Shown here: piece by piece, positions 55,456 through 64,000 of the stretch
Layout of the letters: every line of letters begins with the position of its first letter
How positions within the stretch are numbered: position 1 is the first letter of the stretch
Program-made: the position numbers and the translations under genes
NCBI RefSeq assembly: GCF_000004195.4
Contig: NC_030678.2
Span: 155,571,047-155,635,046 of the forward strand
Reading direction: 5' to 3'
Source: Xenopus tropicalis
Taxonomy: Eukaryota; Chordata; Amphibia; Anura; Pipidae
DNA: 64,000 bases
The notes under the pieces: model-generated
What the model was told of the DNA's origin: nothing
What the model saw: the letters and a program-made list of their open reading frames with translations, nothing else
Database searches by the model: none

Positions 55456-56666
55456 AGTATTTTCTTTAATTGCCACAATGGTACAAATAAGTTTATATCA
55501 ATATTTGTTCCTTGGATTATAACCTTATACTCTTGGGCACAGAAACCAAAACCACATATAAGAAAATGACTATACATTATATTATTATATTTATACAATA
55601 GCATTACCGTTGAAGTAAAATGAAATAACATCTTAGGTAGTTGTAGCTTTTAGTAGCAAAAAGATGACTCCCCCCCCACCATATTCTGATGGGATCATTC
55701 TGGGATTTATTACTTTTATCTGTGTTTATTGCCCGGGGCAGAGGACGCAGCCGTTTACAGGAAACTTTATTGCTTCCCTCCTGATAATATTATATGAGCT
55801 CAGGCAGAGGCTGAATTGATGGACTTTAAGTTTATTTTTAACCCCTGATAACTGTGATGCTATGAGGCCAATATTAATGGGGTGAGTTGGAAACGCAGCT
55901 TATCAAGGATAAATGACCCTAAGCTCAATAAGAAGGATATGAAGGTAAGAAGGATAAAGATGCTCAGTAGAATCTTCTCTTGAGTCTGAAACAAGAAATG
56001 GTATTTACCCATTAAAGCTGAAAGTTGAGGGAAAACTATTTTAATTGCTAATGCAGGAAAAAGAAGACAAATGAAAATGGGACTAGAATCTGTGAATTTG
56101 GGCTTGCTGGTAGCTTCCCTTGACCTGAAATTGTACCTCATAATATCAAGGAGACCCAAGTTGTATGTATTTAATGCTACCAAACCAGAAAGCTTTATAA
56201 GTAGTGATAGAACACAAATTATCCAGAGTAGCATATCAGGGTTGTATTTAGGTTTGGTGCCACCCAAGGTTACCGGACATAAATGCGCCCCTTGGGTTGG
56301 GGAAGTGACATCACTCCATTGTCTGTGGTCGCCCTGTACCCCCTCACCCCCAGCTCTGCCACTGGATTTCTATAGGTTTCATCTGGTGGTGGCTACCATC
56401 CTAGCACAGGGCCTCGGGTGCCTATATATAAATACACCCCTGCCTGTAATATAAACACTTATCCATTTTATTTTTAATGCTTATCCATGCATTTGCTGTT
56501 TAAAAAAAGGGGAAAGTTGTGCTCACCCCTAAATTTTAGGCAATGAGGCTGTGACCACAAAATTCATCCAGACAGAGACTCAAGAAAATTTTGGGGTTTA
56601 ACTAGATCCCAGATCAAATCATGGTTACTGTGCATGTGTGGGAGGAATGTGTTGTTGTCTAGTTGC
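55456..56666. other. Unannotated stretch
   Basis: No recognised repeat or exon. A 135-codon minus frame (55860-56267) has hydrophobic stretches from AT-rich DNA and no domain I recognise. Confidence 0.4.
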
Positions 56667-57105
56667 TTAAAGGGGTAGTTCGCCGTTAAATGACCTTTTT
56701 GTATATTAAAGAATGGCCTGTTCTTGAAAACTTTTCAGTTGGTCTTCATTTTTTATTTCTTATTTCATTTTCAATTAATTGCCTTTTTATTATGGCCTTG
56801 GCAGCAAAAAATTATTGCTTTGTGAGGCTAAAATGTTATTGTTACTTTCAATAATCTATCTATTCAGCCCCTCTCCTGTTCATATTCCAGCTCTTATTCA
56901 AACCACTGCCTGGTTGGTAGGGTAATTTGGATCCTAGCAACCAGATACCTGCAGAGATTCCAAACTGCAGAGCTGCTGAACAAAAAACTAAATAATTAAA
57001 AATCCACAGAAAATTAAAAAAAAAAGTGAAGACTAATTGCAAATTGTCTAATATCAAGCTACACATCATGCTAACAGGTAATTTTATGGTGATCAGCCCC
57101 TTTAA
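56667..57105. mobile_element. Complete T2/Kolobok-like MITE, 439 bp
   Basis: It begins TTAAAGGGGTAGTTCGCC and ends GATCAGCCCCTTTAA. The palindromic middle has tggttggtagggtaatttgg and ctagcaacc. TTAA lies at both ends. Confidence 0.92.
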
Positions 57106-57344
57106 CATGGCAAGTCCTCTAATAATACAGTGTATGTAAATATATACATACCATAAATAAATTTGGAACCTAGATCATCATGCCAGAGGATCATGAAAGA
57201 TGGAAGACCAACTCTAGGCAGGGTGTGCAATCACCAGGTATGGGGATGTGATATCAGATGTCCATACACGAACAAGCTAAAGGGATTGAGGAGACCGCCT
57301 CATACGTATGCAAATGTCATAACAGGATTCTGGGAAAAAATTCC
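57106..57344. other. Short spacer between two T2-like elements
   Basis: Nothing recognised. Confidence 0.4.
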
Positions 57345-57767
57345 TTAAAGGAACAGTAACACCAAAAAATGAAAGTGTATAAAAGTTACTAAAATATAAT
57401 GTGCTGCTGCCCTGCACTGGTAAAAGTTGTGTGTTTACTTCAGAAAGTCTACTATAATTTATATAAATAAGCTGCTGTGTAGCCATGCAGGCAGCCATTC
57501 AAAGGAGAAAAGGCACAGGCACATAGCAGATAACAGATAAAACACTATTGTATTCAACAGAGCTTATCTGTTATCTGCTATGTAACCTGTGCCTTTTCTC
57601 CTTTTTCCAGCTTGAATGGCTGCCCCGTGGCTACACAGCAGCTTATTATATAAATTATAGTAGTGTTACTGTAGCAAACACACCAGTTTTACCAGTGCAG
57701 GGCAACAGTGCATTATATTTGTATTACTTTAAAGCTCTTTCATTTTTTGGTGTTACTGTTCCTTTAA
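57345..57767. mobile_element. Palindromic T2/Kolobok-like MITE, 423 bp
   Basis: TTAAAGGAACAGTAACACCA at the left, with its exact mirror at the right, and TTAA at both ends. The arms of about 200 bp (57345-57540 and 57564-57767) fold around a 23-nt loop. Confidence 0.95.
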
Positions 57768-58977
57768 GGCTCCTAGAAAAGTCCATTTACATGGGCTTTG
57801 TCCCATTTACATGGGTTTATCCTATAGGCTAAAGCTCACCCACCATGCAATACATTCTTTTAATTGGCCAAGCCAAATAAAAGTAGCCAAGAAGTATGGG
57901 TTCAAGCTCACTGAGGTTCTCCATGTTTCTTCAGCTCTGAAAATCATTACTTCTTTTATGGAGGCTCTACCCACACTTAAATTATTTGAGTTTTTCCTAT
58001 ATGTTTCTGTATTTTGCCCCGTTGTGTGGAAAGCAGTGCTCTGCTTCATCCATTCCCAGACCTATAATGAAACATAGGAACTGATGAAGATCTGTGAGCA
58101 GAGCCTGCATCTCCCCAAGCTCTATTTAACAAATAAAGCTGCAAGTCTGGATTTGTGGGGATATTATACCAAATCCATCAGCTTCCTTCTGAAATCTCCT
58201 TTGACTCCAATGAAGATTTACAGAGTAAGCTCATACCATTTGCCCTTTACTATTACAGTCCCCCAAGGGCTTGTTTGGGCATGTGGCAATAGTCATTCAC
58301 CAGCGGCCACACAGGAAAATCTCAATAAATGAAATGAGCGGACCTGTGTGGAAATACAAAGATCAACATATTAATGAAAAAAGTGAGATAAAGCCCAAAT
58401 GGAAATGATATAAAGAGGCCATTTATCAAAAAACCACTGATTGCCAGCCCATGAAACTGGCTTCATCCAAAATGCTTTTAAGAGATTCTGGTTGCTAAAT
58501 AAATATTCTATTTCCTGCTGCAGGTTTCCGTTCAGTGCCCTTACGCCGCTGTGACATACTTGATAGGAAAGATGTATTTCTAAACCATTGCCTTATAATG
58601 GTCTCTTACAGCTCCTAAATAAAACAATGACAGATAAAATGAAGAATAAACAAGTGGTGAGTGCAAATTATTCTGCTTTGCCAGAACAGCTTTAAAAGCC
58701 TGTGAGTTAGGAGTTGCAATATATCGTTACACATTTAGCAAATATTCAATTAAAGGGCTACAAACTGGAGATAAGTGGGATAGTAGAAGAATTACTTAGT
58801 TCTGCCTTGGCCCCAGAATGAAGAAAGTCTTACTGCTCCATCTCAGCAATGAGAACTAATGGCAGCCATTTGTATAAAATAAGAGGTTTGATGTTTTACT
58901 TCAAGTTATTGGAAAATAATGTGCATTTTGTGAAGCATTTTTACTAGTCCCTTCTGTGCAAACAATTACAGGTATAG
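57768..58977. other. Unannotated; candidate conserved block at 58330-58740
   Basis: 58330-58740 has no recognised repeat and a balanced composition with AT-core motifs. Conserved non-coding status is a guess. Confidence 0.3.
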
Positions 58978-59504
58978 GATCTGTTACCTGGAAACTCGTT
59001 ATTCAGGATGGCCATCTCGTATAGACTCAATAATTATAATTTTAAATTAGAATTTAAATAAAAATTATTTCCTTTTTCTGTAATAATAAAATTAAACCTT
59101 GTACTTGATCCCAACTAAGATATAATTACCCCTTATTGGGGGCAGAACAGCCCTATTGGGTTTATTTAATGGTTAAATGATTCCCTTTTCTCTGTAATAA
59201 TAAAACAGTACCTGTACTTGATCCCAACTAAGATATAATTACCCCTTATTGGGGGCAGAACAGCCCTATTGGGTTTATTTCATGGTTAAATGATTCCCTT
59301 TTCTCTGTAATAATAAAACAGCACCTGTACTTGATCCCAACTAAGATATAATTAATCCTTATTGGAGGCAAAACAATCCTATTGGGTTTATTTAATGTTT
59401 TTATGATTTTTTAGTAGTATGGTATGGAGATTCAAATTATGAGAAGACCTTTTATCAGGTAAACCCCAGGTCCCAAGCATGCTGATAACAGGTCTCATAC
59501 CTGT
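58978..59504. mobile_element. MITE with internal 113-bp satellite, third full locus
   Basis: The left end acaggtataggatctgttac and right end ggtctcatacctgt are inverted repeats, with ATT on both flanks. About three copies of the 113-bp unit lie inside, in the same orientation as 17818-18582. Confidence 0.9.
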
Positions 59505-59862
59505 ATTATGATTATTGTTATCATAGGGTGGTGCTCTCTAGATCCAGGCAAACACTTATGGAGTCCCTAATGGGTTGGGCCAGCTATCCAATCAAGGGTT
59601 GACTTGCAAGGCAAGAATATATATTCATGGAAAAAATACATTACCCATGGGCTTAGAACTTCATCACAGGCAACAGAACAATGAGTGTAAATATAAAGTA
59701 AAAAAAAAGAAAGAAAGAAACATCTAGGATTTAACCAACAAGTCTGTGCACTAAATGGCTCAACCCATATAGGAAACCAGCAGGCCCAGACTTCTGGAAG
59801 CAGTAAGATGCAATTCTATAATATAGTTAATTTCTAAACTATAGATTATAATGTTTGTAGTT
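59505..59862. other. Unannotated stretch
   Basis: Contains a short (AAAG)n run near 59705. Its last eight bases, ttgtagtt, are the left target duplication of the next element. Confidence 0.5.
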
Positions 59863-60266
59863 CAGGAGTGTCAAACTCAATCACATAAGGGGGCCGAAAT
59901 CTAAAACACAGGCTGAGTCGTGGGCCAAATTTTTTATTAATATACTTAGTAAGATACTAAGGGGTATATTTATCACAATGTGTAAAAAGTGGAGTAAGAC
60001 ATTACCGGTGATGTTGCTCATAGCAGCCAATCAGATGCTTTGCTACTGTTGAAATCTGATTACTGATTGGATGCCTTTGGCAACATTACTGGTAATGCTT
60101 CACTCCACTTTTTACACAGCATGATAAATATACCCCTTAGTCTTAGTTACTATGTGAGGAAAATGGAAATTGATCAGGCTGGATGTTCAGACACACTCAC
60201 CAAGGGCCACATAAAACAGCCAGGTGGGCCGGATTCGGCCCCCGGGCCTTGTGTTTGACATATATG
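59863..60266. mobile_element. Nonautonomous hAT element with exact 8-bp duplication
   Basis: The ends caggagtgtcaaactcaa and ttgtgtttgacatatatg are imperfect inverted repeats. ttgtagtt stands at 59855-59862 and 60267-60274. gggggccgaaat and gtgggccggattcggccccc are interior family blocks. It is split by a nested MITE. Confidence 0.92.
59961..60136. mobile_element. Palindromic MITE nested in the hAT element
   Basis: ggggtatatttatcac and tgataaatatacccc are inverted ends. tgtgtaaaaagtggagtaag and the mirrored cttcactccactttttacac continue the arms. The centre has a cagccaatcagatgc / gattggatgcc pair. Confidence 0.9.
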
Positions 60267-60274
60267 TTGTAGTT

Positions 60275-60646
60275 TATTGATCTTACCTGTCTGCTCATTG
60301 TACCTGCCCCTGAGAAGCCTCATTGTCTTATCCACTAAAGATACTTACTATTCAGCTAACAGCATAGCTATCCTCTCACCGACTGTTACAAACCCTGATG
60401 AATAAATGTAGAGCGCCATATTGGTAAAGTGTAGACAGCCCTGATCTAGAGAATAAATACTCACACTCTGCTATTCAACTGGTAGGTGTTTTCTTCCCAT
60501 TGTTATACCTTCCTTTGGATCGATGGCAGCAAACTTTTGTATTAAGACTTGAACTTGAGAGATGTTTTTGCCAATTTTCAACCTCAACGAGAATGTTACA
60601 GACTGTAATGAATGAAAAGCAAATATCTGATTGGTTGTCATGAGTA
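60275..60646. other. Unannotated stretch
   Basis: No recognised feature. Confidence 0.4.
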
Positions 60647-60902
60647 AAGGTGCCATACACAGGCAGATTTTAGCTGCTGATTCTGATCAGGCCTTTCCCA
60701 ACCGATTTCTGGTCGAATATTGGGCAGATCAGACAGGTTAGATTTTTGTCGGTTGATTAATTCAGTCCTTGCTCCAACTTTTTTTATCCCCTTCATTGCA
60801 ATGTGATTGCATTAGCACAATATCACCCACCCAAGGTGGGCATATTGGGGGGAACTATTTGCTCTTTTGGCAGCCTCGCCAGATACCGTGTATGGTCACC
60901 TT
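60647..60902. mobile_element. MITE related to the GGCCATAC multi-hairpin family
   Basis: aaggtgccatacacaggcag and accgtgtatggtcacctt are inverted ends. aaccgatttctggtcgaa and ttttgtcggttgatt are family-like inner phrases. Confidence 0.72.
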
Positions 60903-61380
60903 TACCACCCAGATGCAAATTTCCCCAGTGTTTAGAAATGACCCCTACAGTGTGAAAAAATTGCACTACGGTAGGTCAAACCCCCCACAACTGGTGTCTG
61001 GACTAGTTATTTGGGCCCAGTATATAGTCTGACTGTATCAAGCACACAGAAAGAGAAGACGGGGGCAGTAAAATATGGTTACATGTTAGTTAGCAGTAAC
61101 AATAACCTCAATGTGCTCATACAATGCATTGTATGACGATCACTCAGAGGTTTTAAGGAGAATCCTAGGGTTCCATAGTGATGTTCATGCAAGAACTGAG
61201 CTCCCATTAGCCCGGTACCAAAAGGATCTTGCTCCAAACTACTAAATTACCAATAAAACCCATGCACATTAATCTTATCATTGTGGATTATAACTGTATT
61301 TAGTTTCTCAAATTTAAAAAAGCAAGGGTTACAGTGAGGTTGGTGTACTGCTATGCCCAATAATGGATGCAAAATTGCCA
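60903..61380. other. Unannotated stretch
   Basis: No recognised feature. Confidence 0.4.
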
Positions 61381-61917
61381 TTAAAGGAGAAGGAAAGGCT
61401 AATAAAGAGTTAATCTCAAGCTGCAGGCATACCTTCAGTTCTCTCAATAGTGCCCTTAAGTCTCCCCATATTTCTCCCATTCAGATGATCAGAAGCCTCA
61501 TAGAAAAAAAAACCCGCCAAGCTCTGTAAAGAAAGTTCCCATAATGCCTTGCTCCTACACCAAGACCCAGACCAAGGGGCACATTTACTAATCCACGAAC
61601 GGACCGAATGCGTTTTTTTCATAATGATCGGTATTTAGCGATTTTTTTCGTAAATTGTTACGACTTTTTCGTAGCCGTTACGACTTTTTCTTAAATTGTC
61701 GTGACTTTTTCGTAGCCATTGCGAATTGTCGCAACTTTTTCGCAGCCGCGGGAGAGAGGAGAGAGCTGTGTGTCTCTGGCACAGGAAAACAAACAGACAA
61801 GAAATCCTGTATCTTTTGATATATGACTCAGTGCAGCATTTCTGTGAGCTTATGGCTGTATTTACATAGACCTTTCTGATAAAGCTTACTTAGTTTTTAC
61901 CTTCCCTTCTCCTTTAA
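61381..61917. mobile_element. T2/Kolobok-like MITE with nested insertion
   Basis: TTAAAGGAGAAGGAAAGG at the left and CCTTCCCTTCTCCTTTAA at the right, TTAA included. The right half matches 53637-53846. A different MITE is inserted near 61576. Confidence 0.9.
61576..61745. mobile_element. Partial copy of the CGAAAA palindromic MITE, nested
   Basis: ggggcacatttactaatcca, acggaccgaatgcgttttt and ataatgatcggtattt follow the left arm of 51687-52198 closely. The right arm is missing, with gacttttt-type short repeats instead. Confidence 0.72.
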
Positions 61918-62496
61918 AACAATAGGGGGTCATTTTTGACCAAAAGTGCAGTGTGCAATGTGCAATTTTCAGACGCAGTCACCATATGCAATGCGGCGTT
62001 TTAACCGAAATTCCAGCATTGTTGCAGTCACCAGAGGAGTTGCACCTGATGCAGTTGTGGCCAAAGTGTGAAAATTAAGGCAACTGAGCTCACACGTGAA
62101 CCAGATGCAATTGCCTGAAAATCCAGTTGTCATCATCAGACCTATTCTTTTGGTACATCTTCCCTGTGCCCTGGTTCGGAGTTAGTGGCAGCTCCAGGGA
62201 TCCCCTGCGTCAATAGGTGAAGCAGCTCAACTGTTACACAAGTGTAAGGAGTACCTTACACCCAGCTGGCTACAAGAAAATTTCTGCTGTACTTGCGGTT
62301 ACAAATGACCCCTACAGAGCTTTTTTCCAGAATTCCAGCGTAATTTGTGGGTATGTGCGGATTTGCATGCTCTGTGTTAAAATGTGTGCATTAGAATTAG
62401 GGTGGCGATATCTCCATGGTTCCTTTGTGTCAACAGACAGGTTTGCCTGCAATTCATCATTAATGCTTGGCACAAATACACAGAAGTATGAGGACC
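61918..62496. other. Unannotated stretch
   Basis: No recognised feature. Confidence 0.4.
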
Positions 62497-62743
62497 TTCG
62501 AATGAGAGATTGGAATAGGAATAGGAGGGGGACTGAAATGAAAGATAAGTAATAAAAAGTAACAATAACTATAAAATTGTAAGCACTCAAATCAATAGTT
62601 TTTGGCTGTCAGTGCCAGTGACTGCCTATTTGAAAGCTGCAAAGTTGTATAAGCGAAAGGCAAATGATTCGACCAACTGCAAAGTTGCTGGGAACATTCT
62701 TTAACATACTAAACATTAACATAAGGGTGAAACACTCCTTTAA
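62497..62743. mobile_element. Right half of a T2/Kolobok-like MITE
   Basis: gaatgagagattggaatagg, cagtgactgcctatttgaaa and ggtgaaacactcctttaa follow the family order, ending in TTAA (62740-62743). The left half is absent. Confidence 0.8.
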
Positions 62744-62994
62744 GGGGGTTGTGAACCTAAATACAACATTTTGCATAATAAAGGCAAATTTAATTGTACA
62801 GCTTTCAGGTATAAATTAATTTTTAATGATTATTTGTAAATGTAATTGCTATCAAAGCTGTATCTGCTCACAGCTGTTGAACTGTTGGTTCTGACTACAT
62901 GTACCATTGAAATAATGTAGCAGTAATAAGCTCTCTTTCAGGCAAGACTTAAATCCCCACAATGCCTTGCACAAGCCTGTGATTATCCTTCTGA
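62744..62994. other. Short unannotated flank
   Basis: No recognised feature before the 19-bp minisatellite. Confidence 0.4.
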
Positions 62995-63248
62995 CACAGT
63001 AGAACATGCGAGACGCAGTAGAACATGCGAGATGCAGTAGAAAATGCGTGACCCAGTAGAACATGGGAGACACAGTAGAACATGAGATACACAGTAGAAC
63101 ATGAAAGACACAGTAGAACATGCGAGACACAGTAGAACATGAGAGACACAGTAGAACATGAAAGACACAGTAGAACATGAAAGACACAGTAGAACATGCG
63201 AGACACAGTAGAACATACGAGACACAGTAGAACATGCGAGACACAGTA
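62995..63248. repeat. 19-bp minisatellite, left part
   Basis: The unit gagacacagtagaacatgc repeats about 13 times with changes in the last bases (gcgag, gagag, aaag). Because 19 is not a multiple of 3, all minus frames give the same 19-residue phrase. The resulting ORFs are artefacts. Confidence 0.98.
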
Positions 63249-63565
63249 ACATAGTAACATAGTAAGTTGGGTTGAAAAAAGACATACGTCCATCAAGTTC
63301 AACCATAATGCCTATATATAACCTGCCTAACTACTAGTTGATCCAGAGGAAGGCAAAAAACCCCATCTGAAGCCTCTCTAATTTGCCGCAGAGGGGAAAA
63401 AATTCTTTCCTGACTCCAAGATGGCAATCGGACCAGTCCCTGGATCAACTAGTACTAAGAGCTATCTCCCATAACCCTGTATTCCCTCACTTGCTAAGAA
63501 TCCATCCAGCCCCTTCTTAAAGTTATATAATGTATCAGCCACCACGACTGATTCGGGGAGGGAAT
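63249..63565 (-). mobile_element. 3' end of a CR1/L2-like LINE inserted in the minisatellite
   Basis: On the minus strand the sequence starts in the coding block LPESVVVADTLYNFKKGLDG, runs to GIQGYGR and a stop, and continues through the 3' untranslated region. It ends with repeated atgttact units (63249-63266), a LINE-type short repeat tail. It is strongly 5'-truncated. The coding block is nearly the same as in 14727-15081, so both are one family. Confidence 0.88.
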
Positions 63566-63816
63566 AGAACATGAGAGACACAGTAGAACATGAGAGACAC
63601 AGTAGAACATGCGAGACACAGTAGAACATGCGAGACACAGTAGAACATGCGAGACACAGTAGAACATGAGAGACACAGTAGAACATGAGAGACACAGTAG
63701 AACATGCGAGACACAGTAGAAAATGAGAGACACAGTAGAACATGAGAGACACAGTAGAAAATGAGAGACACAGTAGAACATGAGAGACACAGTAGAACAT
63801 GTGAGACACAGTAGAA
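63566..63816. repeat. 19-bp minisatellite, right part
   Basis: It resumes in phase after the LINE (about 13 units) and ends where the hAT element begins. Confidence 0.98.
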
Positions 63817-64000
63817 CAGGGATCCCCAACCTTTCTTACTCGTGAGCCACAGTCAAATGTAAAAAGACTTGGAGAGCAACACAAGCACCATTAAAGTTCA
63901 TGGAGGAGCCAAATAAGGGCTGTGATTGGCTATTAGGGGCATCTATGCACCCTATCAGCTTACAGGGGGCTTTATTTGGTAGGAAATCTTGTTTTTATTC
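63817..64000. mobile_element. hAT element, left part, cut by the window end
   Basis: It begins cagggatccccaacc and follows the copy at 10705-11011 closely to the window end. It has entered the minisatellite just after gtagaa. Confidence 0.9.

Noticed and set aside
55860..56267. 135-codon hydrophobic minus-strand frame
   Set aside because: It lies in AT-rich DNA, where hydrophobic codons arise by chance; no family resemblance and no supporting context.
62852..63884. Cys/Ser-rich minus-strand frames of 78-140 codons
   Set aside because: The 19-bp unit gives the same 19-residue phrase in all frames; no protein is implied.

Overview
This is vertebrate genomic DNA, almost certainly from a frog of the genus Xenopus. 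It carries many short palindromic DNA transposons of the frog type: TTAA-flanked T2/Kolobok-like elements starting TTAAAGG, several hAT-like families, and a MITE built around a 113-bp satellite. It also has 3' ends of a CR1/L2-like LINE and a Penelope-like element. X. tropicalis and X. laevis cannot be told apart by eye. I found no convincing host exon, tRNA or rRNA. The window reads as a gene desert, intergenic DNA or a large intron.

Layout. 0-20 kb: non-repetitive DNA with hAT-like and T2-like MITEs, two 113-bp-satellite MITEs, a LINE 3' end and a possible Penelope remnant near 15.6 kb. 20-20.7 kb: a near-perfect hairpin with a CRE octamer in its loop, followed by a G-rich minisatellite. 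23.5-28 kb: two large minisatellites with 20-bp and 29-bp units. 29.7-37.6 kb: a Penelope-like insertion in the form of a 7.5-kb palindrome. Its two 3396-bp arms look identical and surround a 678-bp core that encodes most of a GIY-YIG endonuclease. It is flanked by a 15-bp target duplication and sits inside an older MITE. 39.6-40.5 kb: a second, more decayed locus with the hairpin plus G-rich minisatellite plan. 41.5-43.3 kb: a long TATC microsatellite split by a TA-flanked transposon. 46-47.5 kb: a broken Ty3/gypsy-type gag-protease pseudogene. 48-62 kb: palindromic MITEs, several of them nested. 63-64 kb: a 19-bp minisatellite split by a LINE and entered by a hAT element.

The only reading frame with credible protein homology and no internal stop is the endonuclease portion of the Penelope-like element (33487-34323). 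Long ORFs elsewhere arise from tandem repeats with unit lengths that keep frames open. The most unusual object is the palindromic Penelope-like insertion, whose arms also hold a hammerhead-like motif and a 53-bp hairpin array.
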